Of a stretch of DNA of 64,000 bases, positions 44,290-55,759 are shown piece by piece (the first letter of the stretch is position 1; the number at the start of each line of letters is the position of its first letter). The notes beneath the pieces were generated by a model. It was not told where the DNA came from and searched no databases. It worked only from the letters and a program-made list of their open reading frames with translations. This DNA is from Onchidella celtica. Its lineage: Eukaryota; Mollusca; Gastropoda; Systellommatophora; Onchidiidae. The stretch covers positions 10,720,474 to 10,784,473 of the forward strand of contig OZ007571.1 of the NCBI GenBank assembly GCA_963931925.1. The letters run 5' to 3'. A program made the position numbers and the translations under genes.

Positions 44290-47200
44290 ACAATGAGTTT
44301 GTATCCCAGGCAGAAAGAGCCAGAGAGAGGAAGAAAGGAAGGAAACAATGGCACAAGCCTAGGTGAGAGAGCTCCATAAAGCTCAACAACTCAATTTTCT
44401 GCTCGAGTGATCGTTCTTTCACGTGCTTGTCTCCTCACGTGCTGCCACGCGCCACAAACCACGAGCGCTCTAAACACTGCAAGTTCGCCGTTTTCTTAGC
44501 ATGATCTGCTTTTGTTTACACACACCATTTTACCAGCGGTTAGATGGCTCACTAAATCACGGCAGGCAGGGTGATGGATTTGTAGTTAAACGTCAACTTT
44601 AAGATAACTGTCTTATTATATTTTAGATTTTGTCGTAAAAACTTCAGATACATGAATAATTATTTACAGAATTCATTTCCTTTCACGACTTCCTGTGTGC
44701 ATTCAAATGAATAAAGTTAGTTACCGATATAAAGACAAGACAAATGCACTTAATACTTCATTTATTCTTCATGGCTAATGTGGTAGATAAACATTTTGAA
44801 TGTGTTGACAGTGCGGCGGAAATGGAAGCAAAGTGCGCTCTCAAGCTTACCATAGTATATTAAAAATTTCAAACAAAATCTTTACAAAGTTACTCTTTAA
44901 ATAACTAAATTATAAGTAAAAAAAAAAAGTACGATTCCCCTTAACTATGAAATCAGTCTAGAGATGTCTACTTTTGGTACATCAGATATGGCAAAATGGT
45001 GTCCGTGGCCGCCAAAATAGTGAACAGTTCGGTCATTAATCAATGTCTCCATGACGGTGGCCTTCAAAACATTAAATTTTAACTTTTTTGGAGCCAGTTT
45101 GAGGGGCGGGGATGATTATTTCCGGAAATGAATGGAAAACTTAATGGGTATTTCACTAATGATTAATGAGAACAATTGTTTTTCTTTTTTGGTATATATC
45201 GATTCGCAGTTTTGAAGTCTGTGTCATTCACAGATGTCAGTGAAACTGGAACAGTTTGCAAAGAAAGATTCATTTTCTGTTAAAGTGGCAGTTTTCACCC
45301 ACACAGATTTTGAAGGAAGATCAGTTGAACAGTTTGCACGCATCAATCTGGGTTTTCTGAAAGTGCCTGGTAGTCAATGCAATTTGTTAAATGAAGGCTC
45401 CATCAATCACTGTCCTTCTCTTTCTGGTGTCTTTTCTTTCCAGATCCCATCTGCTGACGTACCAGTTCCTGGAGAAATAAGGTCAGAGAATTTCAACGTG
45501 TCACTCGTCACACTGAGGGCCGTAGGCTGTATAGAGAAAATCGCTGAAGGAAATCACGTCACGAGTCTCTAGAGTAGGCTATACAATTCCGCTAACTGCT
45601 CCTAATTGTAGCAAAAAGGCGTCCTTGGCAACGATTGATTTCAGTCGTAGCTAAACGAGAGTGCTAAGCGATTTGCTACCAATCTAAAGTTTGCTATGCT
45701 AGAATGTAAACAGTCATTTCCCCGACAACACTGAGACTGGCTTGGAGAGGAATGATTGTGCGGGTTATGTTATCGTAATTGATTCTTTTCTTCCTTGCCT
45801 ATTCTACTTCTTTCTTCATATTGCTGTACATTAACCTTAAGGACCACAGTTCAGAATTTCGTGGAAATTAAAAAAAAAATCCTTCATTATTTCAAGACAT
45901 CTCGCTTACTCGTTAAATTGAAGCTGTAAATGTGTCTTTGATATTTAAGCCGGGGCTTATTTGTCCTTAAAAATCAATGGTCGTTTTCATTAACTAATAC
46001 TGTTTAAAAAATAACATATACCGTAATAACTTAGGAGGTAAATTCGACACTGAAACAATACCAACCTTCCATCTCAAATTTATGCGAAAACTGTATCTGA
46101 TGACCGGTAGTGTAAAATTCATGCCTACATTATCTAGATCTATCAGTCACTGTTATGTTATGTTAGTTAGCAACTTTTTTTTTTCTGTTTATTTTAGGCC
46201 CTCAGTGACTCAACTATTAAAGAACGTTCCACTTGAAATTTCAAAGACCTATATTTCTATACTGCACATTTTCGTGCCGCAGTGAAAGCCTTGATCACCA
46301 AGTCGTGGAGAGCGCAATGCAACAGGTGTTGTGTGGACGTGCACTGAGACGTAAACCTAAGTTCAAGCTCATTTTCAGCAAAGCAGCATTGACATTCAGC
46401 ATGGCGGGATGCTGGCGGGATAACTTGAAATGATCATCAAGGATGGCAGTAGCGAATACTTCATTCTCAACAGCGCTTTTGTCAGTTTCCACCAAGTATA
46501 TCTCCGGGCTTCTGCAGTTGTTTGTATGTTGACTTAGGCCTACTCATCAAGAGCTTGTGCCAGGCTCTTGATATTCCAATCTAAGTCATTCAAATGTCAC
46601 ACCACGTCTCAATCAACATTAATTGTTGTTGTTTGTTTTCCTTAAAACAAGACATCGTGTTAGACTGAAAAGAAAAAAAGCGAGCTGGTTTAAAAAAAAA
46701 AACAACAACATTTCGATTTCCTGCGGCTAATTCTCAAATCTGCCGGTTCTGTAAAACAATACTGCGGTCTATTATGGAGCTCGGGGATCCGTGAAGCGAA
46801 CAAATGATTGTTTTATGTAAAATATCGATTTGTGAGAAATGCGGAGTGGAGCTGATTGCAGGAGACTCTCAAGTGGAGAGGTTCTGTAAGGCGGGCGACG
46901 GAAGCCGTGTATCGGGTGAGCTGATCCGACTAGTGGATGATTACAGAGTCAGGAAAAGGGTAAATTACACTATGTGATTAGACTTGGGTAGTTCTCTGTC
47001 TTTTTCTACACCATGATCATATTATGGAAACATCCTTAACTATCATTAATATATTACTTGGCTGTATCTGTAGACTTTTTGAAAATATATAAATAAATAA
47101 ATAACTATATAAATAAACAGGGGTACTTATGGCAAACTTGCTATAAAAATCACTCGCATATCCATTTGTTTGTACGCACAAGTACAGGAAACTGTGCCAG

Positions 47201-47780
47201 AAGATTTTTACTCCGGCAACACCACAAGGACATCGCAAGATAACAATACCATGGATTCATTAGGATAGATAATTTTGGCATCTTTTCAGCCAGACTGTTT
47301 TAGTGTTAGTAGCAAACAATACTATCATTGCCAGTTACGCTTTTTACAATACTGAGATTGAGATATCAACAGATGGGGATAATCCAGCTGGAGGAATGCC
47401 GATATCGTATCAGCTTCCTTCCTTTTTTTTTGGCCGCCCTGAATTTGGGTGTTTGCATGGAAGTGATTATGAGCTCACTGCAGTTGGCTTGTAACTTGGA
47501 CTCGGTTTCAGTTTGTCTTGTTATGTACATAAAAAGAGAAATAACATTTTAAAAAACCACGAAATTCTCGCCAAGTTTTTCATGCACTCATTGGTAGGTG
47601 GCGCGAGGGAGACCACAAAAAAAAAAAAAAAAAATCTCGTCCCAGTAGAATATGGCGTGCTCAACAGACATGTTAAATCAGAACATTATCAATGTCCATT
47701 ATATATGTTGTAAACAATACTATGTCTTTGGTCATACTGGTGAAGCAGCTGTCCAAATGTAGTTTATTTCGGACGAAGTT
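44290..47780. other. Unique sequence, no supported gene
   Basis: The longest frame is 45,234-45,572 plus (112 codons), without recognisable domains. A short AAAT repeat lies near 47,085-47,103. Confidence 0.5.
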
Positions 47781-47789
47781 CCCCAATAT

Positions 47790-48053
47790 TGATGCTTCCT
47801 TATCCCCCCCCCCTCCTCACTCAAATCTGTCTACACAGAAATGATGCAACGCCTCTCCCCTCTCTTTCTTTTCATCGAAATCCTCTTGACACATTGATAA
47901 TGCATTTCACCCTTGCATTCCAACACTCCTCGTACAGGGATAATTTAAAAAAATATATGTACCTCTTTTCCCTTTTACCCAGAATCATCTTTATACAGAA
48001 ATGATGCACCCCCAAACCTTTACCCAGAATGTGGTTGTACAGACATAATGTGG
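47790..48053. repeat. Degenerate tandem repeat, about 5 units of 45-60 bp
   Basis: A pyrimidine-rich segment followed by a variant of TACAGAAATGATGCA recurs with endings at about 47,850, 47,904, 47,949, 48,009 and 48,052. The first and fourth endings match closely (CACAGAAATGATGCA and TACAGAAATGATGCA). The units are diverged, so this is an old decayed minisatellite. Confidence 0.5.
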
Positions 48054-48401
48054 ATAAGACATCAGTGCACGCTCCTGCCGTTGCCAAGTAAGTAGTGACC
48101 AGCAAAATTATGGTTCAGCTTACCTGTGGAGGATTGGCTGAGCTACAGCAGGGAGAACTATGCATGATGACAGCTTGAGTACTGTGACGGACGCACGTGC
48201 TAACTCTACTGGACAGCTGAGAGTAACGGGGAAGTATTGTGGCGGTCAGTGTACAGTGTTGTTACACCTGTCTACCTTTCACTTACTACAGACAACCATT
48301 ACTTCTCACTGTCATTCTTCAGCTTGGCTACTCACGCAAGCATCAACTCACAGCCTCATCTGCCAACAAGATGGTTCTAAGCGCCGCCAAAAAGTAATCC
48401 G

Positions 48402-48402
48402 C

Positions 48403-48433
<31 letters not shown>

Positions 48434-48447
48434 TCAACAGCAACAAA
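48402..48447. repeat. (AAC)n microsatellite
   Basis: AAC units with ATC and AGC interruptions towards the end. Confidence 0.93.
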
Positions 48448-48459
48448 ACATTCACACGT

Positions 48460-50380
48460 TTGCAGGCGTCTCCTCCACAATAACTATTTCGTATTTTTCT
48501 GATTTTTAAAAAACTGCTCTGATCTTTTTTTCTGTTTCTGTTAAGATGCGCTTGAATCCGCTTCTAACTTCTAAGTAAGCTATGACACAAAATTATTATG
48601 TCAAAAATTGCAATTTTTTTCTTTTTTTTTTTTTTAAACATTAGCGGCTTTCACAAAGATAATGGAAATGCTGACACACACCTCTTCCCACCCGCACACA
48701 CAAGTGCCATGAATTTCACAGACATCTGACACGTTTTGATAGGTATCCACAAACACTACAATTAATGAACTATTTATCATTTTCAGATAAGAAGTTCATA
48801 ATTATCGATGTCATACAGATCTATTCAATATTTTTTTTCTACAAAAAAATCAAAATGTTACATTTTGTCAGGGTTTCAAACTCCACTGTCAAACTGGATG
48901 AGCTGTTAGGTATTATTCTTTTTTTTATTTTTCATTTCTGTCCACTCCTTTAGCCAGCTGCACTGAGTAAACACCACGTAGGACATCGGTATATCAACGA
49001 TAGAGTGGTTCAGAATCCCAAAGGTTTCACATAGCAGCCAGATGATGGAATGACCCTTCCCTGCGTCTCTTAACATTGCAGGACCAAGATGCTAATCAAA
49101 GTAGATATTTCAGGACTTAGCTGGAAAGTCGAAAGCGTCGTTTTAACTTAAGTCGACATGAAATAACATCTTTGAAGAAAAAAATAAATAAAGCAAGTCG
49201 AACTTGTTTAGCTCTTTTTCTCGTGACCGGTAATGACATTCTAAATCATTTAGAAGATAAAGCTAATTCATTTGGAGCCTCTGGCGGCTGAGACGCACGA
49301 AAAAAATTGAAAACACATTAAACCGTCTGATTACAATGACTGGACAAAACCTTTTCCGTAAAAACACATTAAGACAAACGTTGCTTTGTAATGATGATAG
49401 TAATTTGATTTTAAGATGGCATTAATTTATTCTTGTTTATTGGTGTCCATGGGGGGGGGGGGGCACTAGAAATTTGAGAATATCCCTTCGCATATCCCTA
49501 GTCTTTTTTCAGCACTTTCCACACACCAACGTCACTGCGCATGCTCTTATGAAGCATAACATGACATGAGCGAATGAAATATTTATTGTCCAATAAACGT
49601 CCAGAAGGACACATTTGAAGCTGAACGTTTCTGTTCTGTCAGGTAAATCCATGGCCATTAAGCTCCATTTATCAAGCTTTTAACTTGACCAAAACGTGTG
49701 CCATCATTATCATACATTTTTAAATTAGATGGCCCAATATCCTAGATCACCGGGCAAAAATACCAGCTAGAAGATGTCTACATTATGCTGAAGCCATGAT
49801 GTAGTCTACCACATATTTTTACAACATACAGCAACATAAATTATCATTGAAGATCATGAATCTACATTTCCGTTGTGGATTTTTTTCGTGTCGGGATTCA
49901 GTTCGGATAAATGTCATTTTGGACATTGGACATCTTGGTAGACAAAAACATTAGTTGTGGAAATGGTGACATGGATGAAATGTGTAGAAAAAAAATGGAG
50001 GGGGGGGGGGGACAAGAGTTTTTGAAATGTAAAATAAAATGGCTTACGTTTCTTTTTCCTGGTGTCATCCACGAAAAAATCCGAAGTGGAAATCTCCAGC
50101 AAGACACTGCTGTAATATGCAGAAATTCTGTCACAGAGAATGAATGTATTTAAATTTCCAGTAGTTGATCAGTGGACGTAGTGATCCTGATGGTAAAAAC
50201 TGTCACAGGAATATACACCAAATAATCCTTGGCAATGAAAAGTAAAATAAAACACACCTACTCCAAATTCTACATACTTGTTCTGGCTCTCATAAATTCA
50301 CAACAAAAGAACAATGTGTTTTAATCACGGATACGAGAAAAAAACAACAGCTAGAGATCCAAGGTAAAGGAAATATGATG
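48460..50380. other. Unique sequence, no supported gene
   Basis: AT-rich. The stretch 49,570-49,730 contains several ATTTATTG, CAATAAA, CATTAAG and TTTATCA motifs without any simple repeat and might be regulatory. G runs occur near 49,450 and 50,000. Confidence 0.45.
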
Positions 50381-50394
50381 TTGGCACACCGCGC

Positions 50395-50710
50395 TAGAGA
50401 AAACGTCCTGTTGGGGGCAAAGCTAGACAAGTGACGTCGCACGGCGCTAATGTTGATGATGAAGTTATTCCGGGGCGCTTGCGGGCCCAGCCAGTCATCC
50501 AGCATGCAGGGAGTGAGCGCAGCCGATGCCCTTGCTGCTCACACCAGCCTCCGTTCCTACGCGTGCTGGCTGCCAGCGGAATACGTGACAACGATCGTTA
50601 TGGCCGTATGAAAGTTCTATAGCGGCACAATCAATGGGCGCGGCAGAAACATCGACAACGGCACCGCCATTATTGCCGACACATCGGCCTCGCCATCAAT
50701 ATCACAAACC
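50395..50710. other. Isolated GC- and CpG-rich island
   Basis: About 300 bp that is clearly richer in GC and CpG than the surrounding AT-rich DNA, and not repetitive. Short frames exist on both strands: a 53-codon plus-strand frame at 50,450-50,611, minus 50,290-50,505, and 50,394-50,591. None has a recognisable domain. Possible readings are a CpG-rich exon or promoter, or a conserved regulatory element; composition alone does not decide. Confidence 0.5.
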
Positions 50711-50769
50711 TAAAAGACCGTGCAACTAATTGAAAAAAGAAAAGGAAACGAAGTAATGAATCGGCCAGC

Positions 50770-51010
50770 CGTTTTTTCCCTTGATGATTTCCTTCGCATT
50801 TTAGCAGGGCCAAATTAGACCGCTCGTCCTGATGATTCGCACACAATTTGTAGAATCTAATTTTCTGTTGAACATTTTGTCTCGTCTACAGGGTTTTGAT
50901 AATTAAGAGGGTGTAATTCAATCCTGCAGTGCAGCTAAGGGATTGTATCTACATGCTCTCAATTTCATTTGCCTGGCCCCATTAAAATCGCAATTTATTA
51001 TTATTTTTTT
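50770..51010. promoter_or_regulatory. Candidate conserved non-coding element rich in ATTA motifs
   Basis: The block contains many homeodomain-type cores in a short non-repetitive sequence: AAATTAG, GATAATTAAG, GTGTAATTC, CCCATTAAAA and TTTATTATT, with TCATTTGCCT and CTGCAGTGCAG between them. It directly follows the GC-rich island. Dense, mixed homeodomain-type sites without coding potential are typical of developmental enhancers, but many AT-rich stretches look similar. This is a hypothesis only. Confidence 0.22.
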
Positions 51011-51141
51011 TTCTGTGGCAGGTATTCAACTGTTACAGACAGACATAGCCGAAAAGCGGACGCGTTAAAGAAGTTTAACTAACCTTTAACCTTAAATATC
51101 GCCCCCCCTCCCCCAACCTCCCACGACATCTGCCTTTACTA

Positions 51142-52935
51142 TTTCTGTCATTAGTACATAAAACCATCTCTTCCTTATCCTTCACTAGGCCTAACGTTAG
51201 TATATAAAATCATCTCAACATCCTTCACTAGGCTTAACGTTAGTACATAAAACCATCTCAACATCCTTCACAAGGCCTAACATTAGTATATAAAACCATC
51301 TCTTCCTCATCCTTCACTAGGCCTAACGTTAGTACATAAAACCATCTCAACATCCTTCACTAGGCTTAACGTTAGTACACAAAACCATCTCCTCCTCTTT
51401 CTTCACTAGGCCTAACGTTAGTATATAAAACCATCTCAACATCCTTCACTAGGCTTAACGTTAGTACATAAAACCATCTCTTCCTCATCCTTCACTAGGC
51501 TTAACGTTAGTACATAAAACCATCTCTTCCTCATCCTTCACTAGGCCTAACGTTAGTAAATAAAACCATCTCTTCCTCATCCTTCACTAGGCCTAACGTT
51601 AGTAAATAAAACCATCTCTTCCTCATCCTTCACTAGGCCTAACGTTAGTAAATAAAACCATCTCTTCCTCATCCTTCACTAGGCCTAACGTTAGTAAATA
51701 AAACCATCTCTTCCTCATCCTTCACTAGGCCTAACGTTAGTAAATAAAACCATCTCTTCCTCATCCTTCACTAGGCCTAACGTTAGTAAATAAAACCATC
51801 TCTTCCTCATCCTTCACTAGGCCTAACGTTAGTAAATAAAACCATCTCTTCCTCATCCTTCACTAGGCCTAACGTTAGTAAATAAAACCATCTCTTCCTC
51901 ATCCTTCACTAGGCCTAACGTTAGTAAATAAAACCATCTCTTCCTCATCCTTCACTAGGCCTTCCTCATCCTTCACTAGGCCTAACGTTAGTAAATAAAA
52001 CCATCTCTTCCTCATCCTTCACTAGGCCTAACGTTAGTAAATAAAACCATCTCTTCCTCATCCTTCACTAGGCCTAACGTTAGTAAATAAAACCATCTCT
52101 TCCTCATCCTTCACTAGGCCTAACGTTAGTAAATAAAACCATCTCTTCCTCATCCTTCACTAGGCCTAACGTTAGTAAATAAAACCATCTCTTCCTCATC
52201 CTTCACTAGGCCTAACGTTAGTAAATAAAACCATCTCTTCCCATCCTTCACCAGGCCTAACGTTAGTATATAAAACCATCTCTTCCCATCCTTCACTAGG
52301 CCTAACGTTAGTATATAAAACCATCTCTTCCCATCCTTCACTAGGCCTAACGTTAGTAAATAAAACCATCTCTTCCCATCCTTCATTAGGCCTAACGTTA
52401 GTAAATAAAACCATCTCTTCCCATCCTCCATCAGGCCTAACGTTAGTATATAAAACCATCTCTTCCCATCCTCCATCAGGCCTAACGTTAGTAAATAAAA
52501 CCATCTCTTCCCATCCTCCATCAGGCCTAACGTTAGTAAATAAAACCATCTCTTCCTCATCCTTCACTAGGCCTAACGTTAGTATATAAAACCATCTCTT
52601 CCCATCCTTCACTAGGCCTAACGTTAGTATATAAAACCATCTCTTCCCATCCTTCATTAGGCCTAACGTTAGTAAATAAAACCATCTCTTCCCATCCTCC
52701 ATCAGGCCTAACGTTAGTATATAAAACCATCTCTTCCCATCCTTCATCAGGCCTAGCGTTAGTATATAAAACCATCTCTTCCCATCCTTCATTAGGCCTA
52801 ACGTTAATATATAAAACCATCTCTTCCCATCCTTCATCAGGCCTAACGTTAGTATATAAAACCATCTCTTCCCATCCTTCATTAGGCCTAACGTTAGTAT
52901 ATACAACCATCTCCTTTCCCTTCACTAGGCCTACC
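51142..52935. repeat. Minisatellite of about 39 units, 43-46 bp
   Basis: Head-to-tail units built from TAACGTTAGT, A.ATAAAACCATCTC, a variable TTCCTCATCC / TTCCCATCC / AACATCC spacer, and TTCACTAGGCC. The first nine units are variable (43-46 bp). The centre (about 51,540-52,220) is a nearly identical 46-bp block. The right part (about 52,220-52,900) is mostly 45 bp because of one base less in the spacer. A 20-bp partial duplication sits near 51,961. Each unit carries the perfect 10-bp palindrome CTAACGTTAG or a variant. Since 45 is divisible by 3, minus-strand frames of up to 236 codons appear (15-residue WEEMVLYTNVRP-type repeats); I treat these as non-genic. Confidence 0.97.
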
Positions 52936-52987
52936 GACAACATTCCTTTTCTTTTTGAAATGGAAAATTGCCACGGAAAATGCTAAA

Positions 52988-52988
52988 C

Positions 52989-53030
<42 letters not shown>

Positions 53031-53032
53031 AA
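52988..53032. repeat. (AAC)n microsatellite
   Basis: About 14 AAC units, placed between the two large minisatellites. Confidence 0.96.
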
Positions 53033-53075
53033 CGCACTAGAAATAATAAAGTTCGCTAAATTACAGTAATTGTTT

Positions 53076-54320
53076 TCTCCCCCCCCCCCCCATCCCACAT
53101 GCCACTATAATATACTCTTTTTCATCTGCTTAACTTGTAACACCCCCCCGCCCAAATCCCACATGCCACTATAATATACTCTTTTTCATCTGCTTGACTT
53201 GTAACACCCCCCCGCCCAAATCCCACATGCCACTATAATATACTCTTTTTCATCCGCTTGACCTGCAACACCACCCCCCCCCCCCCGCCCAAATCCCACA
53301 TGCCACTATAATATACTCTTTTTCATCCGCTTGACCTGTAACACCCCACCCCCCGCCCAAATCCCACATGCACTATAATATACTCTTTTTCATACGCTTG
53401 ACCTGTAACACCCCCCCCCCCCCGCCCAAATCCCACATGCCACTATAATAATTATACTCTTTTTCATACGCTTGACCTGTAACACCCCCCCCCCCCCCCA
53501 CGCCCAAATCCCACATGCCACTAAAATAATTATACTCTTTTTCATACGCTTGACCTGTAACACCCCCCCCCCCGACCCAAATCCCACATGCCACTATAAT
53601 AATATACTCTTTTTCATACGCTTGACCTGTAACACCCCCCCCCCCCCCGCCCAAATCCCACATGCCACTAAAATAATTATACTCTTTTTCATACGCTTGA
53701 CCTGTAACACCCCCCCCCCCCCGCCCAAATCCCACATGCCACTAAAATAATTATACTCTTTTTCATACGCTTGACCTGTAACACCCCCCCCCCCCCCGCC
53801 CAAATCCCACATGCCACTATAATAATTATACTCTTTTCATACGCTTGACCTGTACACCCCCCCCCCCCCGCCCAAATCCCACATGCCACTAAAATAATTA
53901 TACTCTTTTTTCATACGCTTGACCTGTAACACCCCCCCCCCCGCCAAATCCCACATGCCACTATAATAATTATACTCTTTTTCATACGTTTGACCTGTAA
54001 CACCCCCCCCCCCCCGCCCAAATCCCACATGCACTAAAATAATTATACTCTTTTTCATACGCTTGACCTGTAACACGCCCCCCCCCCCCCCCGCCCAAAT
54101 CCCACATGCCACTAAAATAATTATACTCTTTTTCATACGCTTGACCTGTAACACCCCCCCCCCCCCCCGCCCAAATCCCACATGCCACTAAAATAATTAT
54201 ACTCTTTTCATAGGCTTGACCTGTAACACCCCCCCCCCCCCGCCCAAATCCCACATGCCACTAAAATAATTATACTCTTTTTCATACGCTTGACCTGTAA
54301 CACCCCCCCCCCCCCCCCGT
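53076..54320. repeat. Poly-C minisatellite, 17 units of about 65-78 bp
   Basis: Each unit has a C run of variable length (about 6 to 18), then CGCCCAAATCCCACATGCC, ACTA.AATAATTATACTC, and TTTTTCATACGCTTGACCTG followed by TAACAC. The first units lack the extra AATT and have CATCTGC or CATCCGC in place of CATACGC; the later units are more uniform. Unit length varies mostly through the C run. Minus-strand frames (GGGGG-VLQVKRMKKS type) are artefacts of the array. On the minus strand each unit gives one long G run. Confidence 0.97.
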
Positions 54321-55165
54321 TCCTCCATTCCTTCTCCCTTGTATAAGTGTAGGACCCACTAGAGTGATGAATCTCCATGATAAAATCTAGATGTTTGAAA
54401 ACTTTGAACGGCTTTGTTTCGTTTCTTTCCAGGCATGTTTTTCATAATAATTATGATCTTACAATTTAATTGATGACAAAAAAAAAAAAAAGTAGTAGAT
54501 AAAACTAAATTAAAAAACAAGATGATAGCAATAGTTGAAATGCACATGTACTTTCCCAGCGTGCAGCCCTCCCACCTTCTCTTCCGTCTCCTCATGTGCG
54601 CAAGTATCAGGACAACACCATCCCTTGGAGAGTCCGTACTTTTTGGTCCCCACAACAACAAAGCAAAGCAAACTTGTAAGGGATGTAGAGGGGAACTGAG
54701 ACCGATTTTGGGGTGGGGAGGGGGTTGGTTTGGGGGGGGGGGAGGGGGGAGGGGAGGTTGCTGTGGACATGGGAAAACAAAAACAACAGAATACATTTGC
54801 CGACAATGGATTCTCTCACCGTCTGTGAATCCAGCAAGATAGCCTTGCCGCCATGATGTTTTGGTTGCTGTGTTAGGCTGACTTTCTTTCTTTCCACCGG
54901 CGCGTTATGCGATTAAACTTTGATAGAGAGAAGCGCAATAACACGCGTGTTTCTCCTGAAATGACAGCGACTTTCCCAGTGGCCAGGCCGGAAGGCATTC
55001 AAATATTTAATGAATGTGCTAAAAATTGTAAAAATAATCTTAAAATCGATCGAAGAGACAGCGCAACTCCAGTGTTTTCTCTGAGGGCGTTTGAGATGTT
55101 GCTGGAGATTATAGGGTGGGGAGAAGAAAACAAAGGAGACATGGTAAACATGAGAATTTAGTGGC
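54321..55165. other. Unique sequence with a G-rich patch
   Basis: It contains a poly-A run (54,478-54,491) and a G-rich patch at 54,710-54,760 (GGGGTGGGGAGGGGG followed by further G runs), which could form a G-quadruplex. Overlapping frames on both strands are driven by this composition. Confidence 0.55.
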
Positions 55166-55169
55166 TTAT

Positions 55170-55756
55170 ATTGGTGGTGGTGGTGGTGGTGGTGGTGATG
55201 GTGGTGGTGGTGGTGGTGATGGTGATGGCAGGGATGGTGGTTGTGGCGATGGTGTGGTGGTGGTGGTAGTGTGGTGGAAGTGGAGTTAGTGGTGGTAGTG
55301 GTTGTGGTGGTGGGAGGGATGGTTGTTGTGGCGGTGATGGTGGTGGTGGTGGTGGTGGTGGAAGTGGAGTTAGTGGTGGTAGTGGTTGTGTCAGTGGGCG
55401 GGATGGTGGTGGTGGTGGTGGTGGTGGTGGTGATGGTGGTGCTGGTGGTGGTGATGGTGGTGGCGGTGATGGTGGTGGTGGTGATGGTGGTGATGGTGGC
55501 AGTGGTGGTGGTGGTGGGAGGGGTGGTGGTGGTGGTGGGAGGGGTGGTGGTGGTGGTGACAGGGATGGTGGTTGTGGCGGGGATGTGGTGGTGGTGGTAG
55601 TGTGGTGGCAGTAGATTTAGTGGTGGTAGCGGTTGTGGTAGTGGAAGGGATGGTGGTTGTGGCGGTGATGGTGGTCGTGGTAGATGGTGGTGTAGGTTTG
55701 TGGCGGTGGTCGTGGAAGGGACGATGGCGGTGATGGTGGTGGCTGTGGTGGTTTTT
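55170..55756. repeat. GGT/GAT-rich trinucleotide array
   Basis: About 590 bp of (GGT)n with GAT, GCT, AGT and GGGAGGGAT variants. A longer internal phrase with GTGGAAGTGGAGTTAGTGG recurs near 55,273 and 55,357, so part of the array has duplicated as a larger block. VVVV and TTTT/HHHH frames (up to 317 codons on the minus strand) are artefacts. Confidence 0.95.
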
Positions 55757-55759
55757 CTT

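Noticed and set aside
45234..45572. 112-codon plus-strand frame with balanced composition
   Set aside because: It looks more protein-like than most, but I recognise no domain and see no convincing splice sites.
52196..52906. 236-codon minus-strand frame with 15-residue repeats
   Set aside because: It exists because part of the minisatellite has a 45-bp unit. Another frame is also open over much of the array, and the frame breaks wherever the unit is 46 bp, so there is no sign of selection for coding.
53373..54254. Overlapping minus-strand frames rich in glycine runs
   Set aside because: Each is a product of the poly-C minisatellite. Frame changes with every change in C-run length.
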